Below are positions 33,182 to 41,504 of a stretch of 53,709 nt of DNA, piece by piece (position 1 is the stretch's first letter; each line of letters starts with the position of its first letter). The notes beneath the pieces were generated by a model. It saw only the letters and a program-made list of their open reading frames with translations. It did not search any database and was not told the origin of the DNA. Where the stretch lies: NCBI GenBank assembly GCA_018971775.1, contig JAGXAB010000045.1:1-53709 (forward strand). Reading direction: 5' to 3'. The position numbers and the translations under genes are program-made. This DNA comes from Cyanobacteria bacterium REEB67. Its GTDB lineage: Bacteria; Cyanobacteriota; Vampirovibrionia; Obscuribacterales; Obscuribacteraceae.

Positions 33182-34990
33182 TTGGTATTGGCAGGCACTG
33201 AAGCCACGCCAAGCAGATTTCAACGCGCAAAATTTTTCCCGCCCCGTACCGACGAGGCGGCGACCACTTATCTCAGCCTCTTCCACCGGCATGCTTATAT
33301 TTATCGGCCGCTGTCGGGTGGCGGCTGGCTTTCTGCAAAGGACGATTGGAAGCTGACCGACACCGAAATATTAAAGGCCACGGCCTGCGTGCACCCAAAA
33401 TTCTATCTTGGAACAAGAGCTGGTAAAGCCAGCAAATATGCCGTTTTAGACATAGATACTGGGAGCCAATATCACACCAAGGCCGGCTACGACAAAATAG
33501 TGTCGTTGCTCGAAAAGGCAGGCATCGAAGAGCACAACCTTTATAGGTCCTCTTATTCAGGCGGCTGGCACATCTATATCTTTTTTGATGCGCCGGTAAG
33601 CTCCCGGGATCTTTACAGGCAGTTCCACCAGCTTTTCACACTCCATGATTTTGAAGTGACAAAGGGCCAGCTCGAGATTTTTCCAAACCCCGGCGTCAAA
33701 TCACTGGGTCAAGGCTTGCGCCTCCCTCTGCAACCTGGATTTGCATGGCTAGCGCCCCACAGCCTTGTTGTCCGCGAGGACCGCGATGAACTCAGTCCCG
33801 AGCAAGCGCTCCTGCAATTTGTAAGAGACATAGAATGCTCGGAAAATCCTTATCACCACTTCCACAGGCTTAGAGCGTTTGTTGAAAGAACGGCAGCAAC
33901 AAGAGAAGTAATCGTTGCCAAAGTTGCCACACCCAAGCCTCTGGGCCAAGTCTTATCGATACGCCCTGATGCAAACCCCGTGGGCAATCCAGACGCCCTG
34001 GACGATGTGAAAAAGGTTTTTGGCAAAGTGCCAAAAGGCATGAACTGCGACACCTGGATCAAAGGACGACACTATTATCAAAACGGTCTGACAGGACCAG
34101 GGCAGCGGGCGGAGGCTCTGTTTTCGCTTTCGCACTACCTCTTCTATGGGGACCCCGAGAACCTAATTCGGTCTTATGGATATGGCGCCGAGGACGAACG
34201 CAAATGGATAATCGATGAAGTCATAAAAACAAAGCACCACGGGCAGAGCAAAGATATCGCCGCTGGCAGACAGGATGCGCTCAAACAAATTGAGCGCGCA
34301 GTGAACTGGCTGCCACCAGAACGGCGTGGGCAAAAACAGGAAAAATATGAACCGGTAGTGCCTATTTCGTGGGTGCGAAATAACGCCAACCGCGCATCCA
34401 AAGCGCAAAAGAAGATCATTGCCGCTGTCGAAGATTTCAAAGACGCCGGCACGCCATTCAGCACTCGCGACCTGACACTTAAGTGCGGTGTGAGCAGCCG
34501 CACCATCGCCAAATACCCCGACCTATGGAAACCGGCAATGGAGGCGCTTCGTAGCGGCTGCTTGGAAACTGCTTTACACGAATATAACGCTGTGGAGGGG
34601 GCTGCTTCTCAAGAAAGCTTGCCCCCTTCCGCAATCCAAGCAAAAATTATGCCTCCTGGGCGCTTAGCAGCCCGGCGTATCCTCTATGAATTGAAAATGA
34701 GAGATGCCCGAGAGACTCGTAAATATAGCGAGGCTGCTCATAGGTCCGAGAAGGGGTCTCAAGAGAGGTGGCGGGATAGAGTTGGTGTCCTGATGGAAAA
34801 AGACGTGTCAGCCGCGTCTGAAAGGGAACTGAGGATTTTGATCAACCTCTTAGCCCGAGAGGTAATCATTGCACCTACAGAAGAGGAGTGTGTTTGGCTA
34901 TCAGGCTATATCTCTGGCTTGAAGGAACGGGCTTTATCTCAAGGTCAGGCGGTTCAACTTTCAATTGACCGAATAGCGTCTGCTTCCTAA
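33182..34990 (+). CDS. Archaeo-eukaryotic primase-like replication protein
   Basis: 602 aa. Residues about 30-190 look like an AEP/PrimPol core: YAVLDIDTGSQYH with a DxD pair near residue 90, YRSSYSGGWHIYIFF (SxH motif) near 125, then QLEIFPNPG. The C-terminal half contains a winged-helix-like part (FSTRDLTLKCGVSSRTIAKYPDLW), as in plasmid replication proteins. It probably primes or initiates element replication. The start is uncertain: TTG at 33182 has only a distant ribosome site. It carries a palindromic copy of the origin repeat at 34363-34382. Confidence 0.7.
   Translation: MVLAGTEATPSRFQRAKFFPPRTDEAATTYLSLFHRHAYIYRPLSGGGWLSAKDDWKLTDTEILKATACVHPKFYLGTRAGKASKYAVLDIDTGSQYHTKAGYDKIVSLLEKAGIEEHNLYRSSYSGGWHIYIFFDAPVSSRDLYRQFHQLFTLHDFEVTKGQLEIFPNPGVKSLGQGLRLPLQPGFAWLAPHSLVVREDRDELSPEQALLQFVRDIECSENPYHHFHRLRAFVERTAATREVIVAKVATPKPLGQVLSIRPDANPVGNPDALDDVKKVFGKVPKGMNCDTWIKGRHYYQNGLTGPGQRAEALFSLSHYLFYGDPENLIRSYGYGAEDERKWIIDEVIKTKHHGQSKDIAAGRQDALKQIERAVNWLPPERRGQKQEKYEPVVPISWVRNNANRASKAQKKIIAAVEDFKDAGTPFSTRDLTLKCGVSSRTIAKYPDLWKPAMEALRSGCLETALHEYNAVEGAASQESLPPSAIQAKIMPPGRLAARRILYELKMRDARETRKYSEAAHRSEKGSQERWRDRVGVLMEKDVSAASERELRILINLLAREVIIAPTEEECVWLSGYISGLKERALSQGQAVQLSIDRIASAS
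34363..34382. repeat. Copy of the palindromic repeat inside the primase gene
   Basis: TATTTCGTGGGTGCGAAATA differs from the copy at 31633-31652 by one base. It lies in coding sequence (PISWVRNNA). Confidence 0.6.
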
Positions 34991-35420
34991 AGCAGCTAAG
35001 AAGTAACATTGTGCAGGCCTTCTTGGTGCTAAAATGGTGGTATTGATAGTGGTACCAGAATAGATTGCTTATTTGTTTCTGATGCTAGAAGAGTGCTCCA
35101 GAACCCAGCTATCTTTTGTCGCGATGTGGAGCAAGTGATTATTTTCCACCGCTAACAATTGTAGTTTCTTGACAAGATTGTTCCTTGGGAGGATTCCTTA
35201 ATTTTCCGCCCTATTTGTTTAACTGTCGTCGCTCTTGCAATTTGTTTTTGGTGGGTTTTTCGGTCTCATTGAAAAAGCGCACATCTGTCTGGAGCGATGA
35301 TATCGTCGGCAATTTTTCATAAACATCTCCGATAGCATCGTCATAAATGCTGGGAATAAAAAGCGACCGGGTCTCGTTGGTAGAGTATGCCAAGTGTCTT
35401 CTCACCAGCGAGGTTGAACA
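34991..35420. other. Non-coding gap before the DUF3179 gene
   Basis: 430 bp. A minus-strand open frame (35211-35405) looks protein-like but lacks a ribosome site. No other signal recognised. Confidence 0.35.
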
Positions 35421-36494
35421 TTGACTGACCCTAATAATCCTAAATCACAGCTTGGAAAGCCGGCCCGGTGGGAAGTGGCTCTTATGGTGGGCATGGGGAG
35501 TTTGATGGTCGGTTTTTCGGGCTGGTTGTACGTTTCTTACCAACAGGCAAAAGTTGACCATGAGCACAAAATGCAACAAATCGACTTGTGGAAGGAGTCC
35601 ATGGTTGATACGACCGTGCGGGCAAAGCGAGCTTTTCAAAGACTGGAAGAATATGACATCATCGCGCTAAATCTTCGTAGACCTGAGCCTGACGCCTGGA
35701 AGAATTCCATCAAGCAGATGTCGAGGGAGTGGAATTATAAGTTAGAAAGACGGTGTGTCGAACTTTTGCGCGTCCTGCCTGCTGGTCAAGTCCGTCACGA
35801 AGTGGTTGGCCTTCTGCAATCGAAGACTAAAACCACATTTGGCGACGATCCTGATGCCTGGCTCCATTACATAATTCAGCAGAGACAACATGATCCTGAT
35901 CCCAGCTTTTGTAATTTCAAGGCTTTGTTGTACCGGTCTATTTGTCCAAAGTTCGTTGAATTTTTTCCTGAAGATGATTTGGCCCAGGTCAACCTTTCGG
36001 AGGTTCTGTGGGATGGCGTAACAACCCACCTTGTCGATCTTGGTCAGTGTGTTTTTGCCAACCAATCGTCATGCGATCTCAAAGCTACTGACTTGGTTTT
36101 TGGAGTTCTTTCCGGTCCTCGTCCACATGCTTACCCAGAGAAAATTGCTAGAAATTTGACATTCTTTACCGATCACTCAGCTGAAACCGGCTCCCTTGCT
36201 CACTATGATGCAAAAGAAAACAAAATGATGGTATTTGAGGACAATCCTGCAAAACGACCTCTCAGTTTTGCCGTAAGTGGTTTTCGCTATCACGGCAATA
36301 TTCTTCTTGTGGATGAGCAAACAAAGTCTTTATGGCTTGCCACCAGCGGCTTAGCCATTGTCGGTCCAATGGCTCGTTCAAAGGCAAAACTCAAATCATT
36401 GCCGGTTGAATCGACAACCTGGCAGTTGTGGAAAGCCGCGCATCCCGATGGACTCGTGATGACCAGCGTTCAAAATTCGCAGTTCGATGAATGA
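35421..36494 (+). CDS. DUF3179-domain membrane-anchored protein
   Basis: 357 aa from TTG at 35421 (GAGG about 8 bp upstream). One membrane helix (VALMVGMGSLMVGFSGWLYVSYQ) at residues about 18-40, then a helical region and a C-terminal DUF3179-like domain: VSGFRYHGNILLVDEQTKSLWLATSGLAIVGPM ... LKSLPVESTTWQLWKAAHPDGLVM, which matches that family's end. Probably periplasmic. Function unknown. It may belong to the host, marking the right end of the mobile block near 35 kb. Confidence 0.7.
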   Translation: MTDPNNPKSQLGKPARWEVALMVGMGSLMVGFSGWLYVSYQQAKVDHEHKMQQIDLWKESMVDTTVRAKRAFQRLEEYDIIALNLRRPEPDAWKNSIKQMSREWNYKLERRCVELLRVLPAGQVRHEVVGLLQSKTKTTFGDDPDAWLHYIIQQRQHDPDPSFCNFKALLYRSICPKFVEFFPEDDLAQVNLSEVLWDGVTTHLVDLGQCVFANQSSCDLKATDLVFGVLSGPRPHAYPEKIARNLTFFTDHSAETGSLAHYDAKENKMMVFEDNPAKRPLSFAVSGFRYHGNILLVDEQTKSLWLATSGLAIVGPMARSKAKLKSLPVESTTWQLWKAAHPDGLVMTSVQNSQFDE

Positions 36495-36543
36495 ACTCCT
36501 CGTGCTTCAGAAGCTGTCAGTTCTCATACAACCAACACCTGGT

Positions 36544-36807
36544 CTAGGTCTTTGATGATCTGGTTATGGCTTTATGGATACTAGCGCCAATCAAACCAGC
36601 AAAGACAGCTAGTGCGGTCTTCGACACAATACACAGATGGCACACAGCCGGATTGAGGCAGGCTGTCGCCATCTGCTCCAGGGCCAGTACTGCTATGAAT
36701 GGCACCGAAAACGATAGGGTTTTTGGACTTGAGAATATACAGGCTCCGCTGGAACATTTCCCTTTGGCGGTGCCTTTTGAGTCTGATTCAGTGGATGTGT
36801 TGCTCAT
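36544..36807 (-). CDS. Small Cys-containing membrane protein
   Basis: 87 aa. A short KGKCSSGACIF motif, then two membrane stretches (LSFSVPFIAVLALEQMATACL and ALAVFAGLIGASIHKAI) around CHLC. The cysteines near the membrane suggest metal or thiol chemistry. It lies 76 bp after the 57-aa gene (36884-37057) and probably shares its ECF-type promoter. Confidence 0.55.
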   Translation of the reverse strand: MSNTSTESDSKGTAKGKCSSGACIFSSPKTLSFSVPFIAVLALEQMATACLNPAVCHLCIVSKTALAVFAGLIGASIHKAITRSSKT

Positions 36808-36883
36808 TTCTTTTGCGGACCATATCTATCGGGTTCTTCTTTTTCGTCGCTATTGCTGCCGGCACGCGGCAGCTACTGCTGTG

Positions 36884-37057
36884 TCACGTAGGTGTGAAAT
36901 CAAGTGCATCCATACGTGGAGCCGGGGTAAGAATCATCCTAATAAGTGGCGCGAACGAAGCGACTATTAAAATGCCGAGGCCGACGCATGTACACACCAC
37001 GGCTCGCAGTGACAGCTCAGTTCCACCAAGTTTGGTCAGTCTAGAAATAATTTTCAA
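36884..37057 (-). CDS. 57-aa membrane protein under an ECF-type promoter
   Basis: TTG start at 37057 with GGGAGGTGG about 8 bp upstream; TGA at 36884-36886. The product LKIISRLTKLGGTELSLRAVVCTCVGLGILIVASFAPLIRMIL has one strong membrane helix. The excellent ribosome site and the promoter at 37099-37127 make it credible despite its size. Family unknown. Confidence 0.6.
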   Translation of the reverse strand: MKIISRLTKLGGTELSLRAVVCTCVGLGILIVASFAPLIRMILTPAPRMDALDFTPT

Positions 37058-37098
37058 AGTCCGCCACCTCCCGTACCGTAACCCCCACCTGAAAGATA

Positions 37099-37127
37099 GA
37101 AACGTTGGGGCGTTCAGATTTATTCCC
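37099..37127 (-). promoter_or_regulatory. ECF-type promoter for small membrane proteins
   Basis: GGGAATAAAT (37118-37127), 13-bp gap, CGTTTC (37099-37104). Start near 37092, 35 nt before the TTG at 37057. Confidence 0.65.
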
Positions 37128-37270
37128 GCACTAGCCGTTATTTGTTCTTTAATTTGTCGCTCTTATTGCCGCGATCTGTTGTCCGGTGATAGTAAAACCT
37201 TGCCGGCCAATTAGTAGACCGGTGTGACTATCTTTTCTTCAACAGTCCAAGTGCCCTTTCACCAAAATGA

Positions 37271-38020
37271 TTAATCGGTGCTCGCGCCATTTTTTTCAGA
37301 GGTTGTAACTTTTCGCTCGCAAACCACCAAGTGATAAAGCGGCACTGAACTAGGTTCCTCTGCATGGTTTTCTATTAGATGTGCATTCAACGGCTTTGCC
37401 GCTTCTGGTATCAGATTCTGTGTCAGGTATTGTCCGAGCCATATGGCAATGCTCGCATATCCTCGTGCCGTTCCATGAAAACCATGGTTGGCAAGTTCTT
37501 TTAAAACCCAGTTGCTGTCCGGCAATTCCCATTGCACATGTTCTTTCACCAGCTGATTATTTGTTAGCCTTAGCATCAGTTCTTGCGCTGATTGAGATTC
37601 GCGACATGGATAGTTCAGAATGACAGTCTTCCGCGCGACGCGTGCAAATTCGCGCAGAGCCTGAGCGCGATCCTTCGGTTCGATGTGCTCAAGAACGTCA
37701 ATGGCCATGACTGAATCGTAAGCGCCATCCACCACCGGGATATTCAATACGCATCCTCCTGTGGTGGCGGGGTCAATCAGATCCAGAGTTGCTTTCGGCA
37801 TGAACAGGCCCAATGCGCCATCGTATCCGCCGGCATCGAGTACGGAGTGAGGTTTAGTAGCGGCAGGGGCGGCTGCCGCTGCCGCCGTTTTCAACCGTAC
37901 AAAGCGATCCCATGAGAGGTCTTTTCGCGCATCTGGATTTCTTACAATGACCTTTGAAATTCCCGGAATTTCAGTCGGTGCCAGCTCAATGCCTTCTATC
38001 AATTTTATTGGGACTTGCAT
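37271..38020 (-). CDS. Class I SAM-dependent methyltransferase
   Basis: 249 aa. VLDAGGYDGALGLFMP is motif I for AdoMet, then LIDPATTGG and AIDVLEHIEPKDRAQALREFARVARKTVILNYPC (motifs IV-VI), the layout of type-11-like methyltransferases. An ATG at 38020 or 38026 is possible. Substrate unknown. Located just downstream of integrase 2 with a 15-bp gap, so it may be passenger cargo. Confidence 0.8.
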   Translation of the reverse strand: MQVPIKLIEGIELAPTEIPGISKVIVRNPDARKDLSWDRFVRLKTAAAAAAPAATKPHSVLDAGGYDGALGLFMPKATLDLIDPATTGGCVLNIPVVDGAYDSVMAIDVLEHIEPKDRAQALREFARVARKTVILNYPCRESQSAQELMLRLTNNQLVKEHVQWELPDSNWVLKELANHGFHGTARGYASIAIWLGQYLTQNLIPEAAKPLNAHLIENHAEEPSSVPLYHLVVCERKVTTSEKNGASTD

Positions 38021-38035
38021 AATCAAATCTCGCTT

Positions 38036-38944
38036 TCAAACAAGTCCGTCCAGCGCACGCTCTTTGTCGGATAGGGTTGGGAGCGTGTACCTTCTGGTAG
38101 TTTCCAGCCGCTTATGTCCGCCAATTTCCGCGACTACCACCAGATCGTTCCCGTTTCTTACCAAATTGGTAAGGCAGGTGTGACGCAAAATATGGGCAGA
38201 AACAATTAGTCCACAACTTTGCCCGATCTTTCGCACAATCAAATCGAGACTGGCGGTAGTTAATCGCTTTCCCTGTGGATTCAAGAACAAGGCTTCGTCG
38301 ATTTTTTTGCCATCGAACTTCTGGTTGCGTTCGCGAAGCCATTCTCGTATAGCCTCTCGTGCTTCGACATTCAGCGGAATCTCACGATAGCGATCACCTT
38401 TGCCATTGCGTATGATCACTCGGTTTCTTCGACCGGCGATTGACACATCTGCCTCATTGAGAGCCGCGCACTCGCCAATGCGCATGCCTGTATAGAACAT
38501 TAACAGTGCTATCGCTCTGTCCTTGCTGCGCCGGCAACTTGAAACCGCTCGCAAATAGCGCTTCTGTTCTGCCTTGCTGAGCGCTTTGGGAGCCTCTTGC
38601 GGCAGCTCTTCACGGGTTACTTTCATTGATGGCAACCCGTTAAATTGGAAGAAGTGATCAATCGCTGTGAGGTAGGCATTCACGGTTGCCGGACTGGATT
38701 TTTGAACCTGTTTCAGATGCCGCTTGTATTCGCGCAAAACAAAACTACGCTCCGATTCGTTCTGAATGATCGCCCTGATATCCTCACCAGAGGCTGCTAG
38801 AAAGCCCAGAAAGTGCTTGGTTCTGGTCTGATAGGCACGTCTGGTCTGATCGGAAAAAGGCTGTCTCTTAAGCCAAGCTAGGTAACGCTCGTGGTGATCG
38901 AGGTAGGCTTCCAAGGGGTCGGTTTTCAAGCGCTGGGTGGTCAT
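38036..38944 (-). CDS. Tyrosine recombinase (XerC/D-like integrase 2)
   Basis: 302 aa from the ATG at 38944, with AGGA just upstream inside a TGATACTAGG repeat. Domain order and residues as in integrase 1: PFSDQTRRAYQTRTKHFLGFL, R in GMRIGECAAL near 154, ILRHTCLTNL, GGHKR and RRYTLPT. It reads toward integrase 1. Both also keep VNAYLTAIDHFF and the LPQEAP / LPQLAP segment, so they are close homologues. Confidence 0.9.
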   Translation of the reverse strand: MTTQRLKTDPLEAYLDHHERYLAWLKRQPFSDQTRRAYQTRTKHFLGFLAASGEDIRAIIQNESERSFVLREYKRHLKQVQKSSPATVNAYLTAIDHFFQFNGLPSMKVTREELPQEAPKALSKAEQKRYLRAVSSCRRSKDRAIALLMFYTGMRIGECAALNEADVSIAGRRNRVIIRNGKGDRYREIPLNVEAREAIREWLRERNQKFDGKKIDEALFLNPQGKRLTTASLDLIVRKIGQSCGLIVSAHILRHTCLTNLVRNGNDLVVVAEIGGHKRLETTRRYTLPTLSDKERALDGLV

Positions 38945-39060
38945 GATTCCTAGTATCACAAGAAATGTTGATGCCATCCTAGCATGGTTACTTCGCGGTA
39001 TCACAAGTTTTGAAGGCGAAAACTTGCGATACGTCTAGGTATCACAGGATTTTTGAAGAC
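38944..39060 (-). repeat. Integrase-2 upstream direct repeats and core-like site
   Basis: On the minus strand: CTGTGATACCTAG (about 39044), CTTGTGATACCGC (about 39005) and CTTGTGATACTAGG (about 38960), about 40-45 bp apart. In addition GGTATCACAAGTTTT (38997-39011), a 7-bp spacer and AAAACTTGCGATACG (39019-39033) form 15-bp inverted arms, the shape of a tyrosine-recombinase crossover site. Confidence 0.65.
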
Positions 39061-39091
39061 GGTGGCCTTGTTTCTTTCACTTTGCAAGCAC

Positions 39092-39123
39092 TTGACCCTG
39101 TAGTAAGGTACGGGGTTTATCCT
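39092..39123 (+). promoter_or_regulatory. MerR-type promoter/operator for the metal operon
   Basis: -35 TTGACC (39092-39097), a 20-bp spacer and -10 TATCCT (39118-39123). The dyad ACCCTGTA...GGTACGGGGT (39095-39116) fills the overlong spacer, the classic MerR-family arrangement. Confidence 0.75.
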
Positions 39124-39159
39124 CAGATCTGTGAGCTGGTAAAAAAGGAGTGCCAAATT

Positions 39160-39483
39160 ATGACCAAAGTTGACTTAGCCGCATGTCTTGAAGCCTGCAA
39201 GGCCTGTTCATCAAAGTGTCTGGCTTGTATTGAAAGTTGTCGCACCAGTGGCAAAGAAGCCAGCTGCTGCAAATATTGCAGTGATTGTGCTGCCGTTTGC
39301 CAGGCCTGCGTCGAGTTGCTGTCTAATGGCTCACAATTCGCCCTGGAGCTTTGCCGCTTATGTGCAAAGATCTGCCGGGCCTGCGCTGATGCTTGTTCGG
39401 CTCAGAACGACCGCCAGTGCTGCGTCACATGCGTTGAAACTTGCAAAAAATGTGCTGAGGAATGCGACAAAGTGGCAGCCTGA
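39160..39483 (+). CDS. Four-helix copper-storage-like protein (Csp/DUF326)
   Basis: 107 aa with 23 cysteines spaced along four helices: CLEACKACSSKCLACIESC, CCKYCSDCAAVCQAC, LCRLCAKICRACADAC and CCVTCVETCKKCAEEC. This is the Csp1/Csp3 copper-storage pattern; it lacks a signal peptide so it should be cytosolic, as Csp3. It would bind many Cu(I) ions in its core. ATG at 39160 with AAAGGAG upstream. MerR-controlled promoter at 39092; merR follows after 51 bp. Confidence 0.92.
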   Translation: MTKVDLAACLEACKACSSKCLACIESCRTSGKEASCCKYCSDCAAVCQACVELLSNGSQFALELCRLCAKICRACADACSAQNDRQCCVTCVETCKKCAEECDKVAA

Positions 39484-39534
39484 TTTGTCCCTGCAGTCTT
39501 ATAGCGTAGTACGGAAACTATGTAGGAAAGGAAA

Positions 39535-39945
39535 ATGAACACCTTAACCATCGGCGAACTCGGGGAAAAAGCGCAGGTAAATATAGAAACACTGCGCTAT
39601 TACGAGCGCCGCGGACTGTTGCCGTCGCCACCGCGCTCTCCAGCAAATTACCGCTTGTTCCCTCCAGAAGCCGTCAAGGTAGTGCGTTTCATCAAGCACG
39701 CACAGGCACTGGGATTCAACCTCAAAGAAATTGAACAATTACTTTCTTTGCAGGCAATTCCTGAGGCTCAATGCGCTGATGTGAAGCGACTGGCTCAGGA
39801 CAAGATTATGGACATTGACGCCAAAATCGCTACTCTGCAAGCTATTCGCGATGTTTTGGCTGGGTTGCTTGTCGAGTGTCCAGGGCTGGGACCGATCCAA
39901 TACTGCCCGATCTTAGAAACGATTGCTGCTGAGGAAAAGGAATGA
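39535..39945 (+). CDS. merR: MerR-family metal-responsive regulator
   Basis: 136 aa. N-terminal winged helix LTIGELGEKAQVNIETLRYYERRGLLPSPPRSPANYRLFP; dimerisation helix; and cysteines at AQC (about 80), VEC (about 115) and QYC (about 124), the triplet that binds Hg(II) in MerR of Tn501 (C82, C117, C126). It should activate the promoter at 39092. Whether it also senses other soft metals is not clear. Its stop overlaps the next gene by 4 bp. Confidence 0.88.
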   Translation: MNTLTIGELGEKAQVNIETLRYYERRGLLPSPPRSPANYRLFPPEAVKVVRFIKHAQALGFNLKEIEQLLSLQAIPEAQCADVKRLAQDKIMDIDAKIATLQAIRDVLAGLLVECPGLGPIQYCPILETIAAEEKE

Positions 39946-40643
39946 AGCCGCAAGTAGAGCTTATATACGATAGCGACTGCCCAAACGTCGCAGACGCTCG
40001 CATACTTTTATCGCGTGCCTTGTCTGAGGCTGGACTCAGTCCCATATGGAAAGAATTCGACAGACTGGCACCCGATAGTCCACCGTATGTCAAAGATTTT
40101 GGCTCTCCGACAATTCTTGTTAATGGCTATGATGTGGCTGAAAACGCCGGCAATAGCGCGGCTTGCTGTCGGCTATATAGCCACCCACAAGGAGCTTCAG
40201 GGGTTCCTCAACTGGAGCAAGTTGTTGCTGCTCTCAAACATCCAGAGCCCAAAGTGGAAGCAGGCAAATTTCGCTGGCCGCACTTTGTAGCCACTTTGCC
40301 CAGTCTGGCCGCACTACTTCCTGTACTTCAATGCCCGGCCTGCTGGCCTGCCTACGCTGGTTTCTTGACTGCGCTCGGGCTCGGCTTTCTCTTTCAGGCA
40401 ACATACCTCCTGCCAATAATTACTGTACTTCTGCTTCTCGCCCTTTTTGCTCTTGGATATCAAGCGAATACAAGACATGGTTATTTACCGCTTGCTCTCG
40501 GGCTAGTCTCGGTCGGTGTCATAATCTTCGGGAAATTCTTGTTGAACTCAAACCTAGCAATATACTTGGGAATGACGCTACTCTTTGTTGCCTCAGCTTG
40601 GAATGCGTTCCCGCGCAAAGGCACGTGTTGTGCGAAAGATTGA
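39942..40643 (+). CDS. Thioredoxin-fold domain fused to MerC-like transporter
   Basis: 233 aa. Residues 1-95 are a thioredoxin-like domain (LIYDSDCPNVADARILL, SPTILVNGYDV). Residues about 105-233 are a MerC/MerT-type membrane domain with VLQCPACWPAYAGF in the first helix, four membrane helices in all and GTCCAKD at the end. Paired cysteines in helix 1 are typical mercuric-ion transporters. Likely moves Hg(II) (or another soft metal) across the inner membrane and hands it to a thiol. Coupled to merR by 4-bp overlap. Confidence 0.8.
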   Translation: MKPQVELIYDSDCPNVADARILLSRALSEAGLSPIWKEFDRLAPDSPPYVKDFGSPTILVNGYDVAENAGNSAACCRLYSHPQGASGVPQLEQVVAALKHPEPKVEAGKFRWPHFVATLPSLAALLPVLQCPACWPAYAGFLTALGLGFLFQATYLLPIITVLLLLALFALGYQANTRHGYLPLALGLVSVGVIIFGKFLLNSNLAIYLGMTLLFVASAWNAFPRKGTCCAKD

Positions 40644-40702
40644 TTTTTGCTGGACTGAAGCTCTCATCCGTAGACAACACTTCGCCAATTTCATCTCACT
40701 CA

Positions 40703-41392
40703 TCAATCAGTGGACCGAGAATCATAGATCTTAGCCAACTGGCTATTAGGAACACCCAGTGCAAACGAAATATGCATGCGCGCCCAAAGGACCAGCATGC
40801 CCAATGGAGACCGCCGCTTAAAACGCCTGATTGATGTGAGCATCGGCACATCAGTAATACAACAAGTTCGGCCGTGCCTTTCCAAGCGCAACACAAAGTC
40901 TACGTCTTCCATAATTTCCAGGTTCCTAAATCCGCCAATCGCATCGTAAGTCTCACGCCTGGCAAATATTCCTGAATCTCCGTAGTACATCCCCAACCTA
41001 CGCAGTACGGCACATAGAGCCTCTACCGCTCTGCAGAAAAATGATGCCTCATCAAACTTGACACGGAAATTGCCGCCAACAATCTCCGGTTTCCTTTTCA
41101 ATGTTCTGTCCAGCTCAAACAAAGCCTGCGAGTGCAGTTTGCTATCGGCGTGCAGAAAAAGCAACACATCTCCGTGAGCGGTAGCAGCGCCAGCAGAAAG
41201 TTGCGTACCCCTCCCTGTAGTGCTGGTTACCACCGCAGCCCCGAACCGTCTGGCGATTTCGACTGTGCCATCGGTGCTGCCTCCGTCGCATACGATAATC
41301 TCATGCTCAATTGGACAGCTGGACAGGCATGACAGAAGCATCGGCAACCGCCGGGCTTCATTCAGTGTAGGTATGATCACCGATATCATCAT
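40703..41392 (-). CDS. TIGR04283-type family 2 glycosyltransferase
   Basis: 229 aa from the ATG at 41392 (MMISVIIPTLNEARRLP); earlier in-frame ATGs would run back through the divergent promoter. GT-A features: IIPTLNEA, IVCDGGSTDGTVEIA, LFLHADSKL (DxD-like) and the C-terminal EDVDFVLRLERHGR. TIGR04283 proteins usually accompany TIGR04282 (here 1966-2673), often in arsenosugar-related loci. Product unknown. Overlaps no gene after start correction. Confidence 0.82.
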   Translation of the reverse strand: MMISVIIPTLNEARRLPMLLSCLSSCPIEHEIIVCDGGSTDGTVEIARRFGAAVVTSTTGRGTQLSAGAATAHGDVLLFLHADSKLHSQALFELDRTLKRKPEIVGGNFRVKFDEASFFCRAVEALCAVLRRLGMYYGDSGIFARRETYDAIGGFRNLEIMEDVDFVLRLERHGRTCCITDVPMLTSIRRFKRRSPLGMLVLWARMHISFALGVPNSQLAKIYDSRSTD

Positions 41393-41428
41393 CCAGATTC
41401 TAAATCTTTCGAGAAAGTTATGCGACTT

Positions 41429-41457
41429 GGGAATAAAATCCCGCTGCCCTACGTTCT
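41429..41457 (+). promoter_or_regulatory. ECF-type promoter for thioredoxin-YyaL operon
   Basis: GGGAATAAAA (41429-41438), 13-bp gap, CGTTCT (41452-41457). Start near 41464, 41 nt before the GTG at 41505. Confidence 0.7.
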
Positions 41458-41504
41458 TGAATAAGGGAAGCCGGAAGATTAAGTTTGGCAATGTCGGGGG
41501 TGTT

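Noticed and set aside
35211..35405. 64-aa minus-strand frame that reads protein-like
   Set aside because: GTG start without a ribosome site, and its open frame runs back into the opposite DUF3179 gene; left as non-coding.
36699..37214. 171-aa plus-strand frame
   Set aside because: Shadow of the two minus-strand membrane genes, which have better ribosome sites and a promoter.
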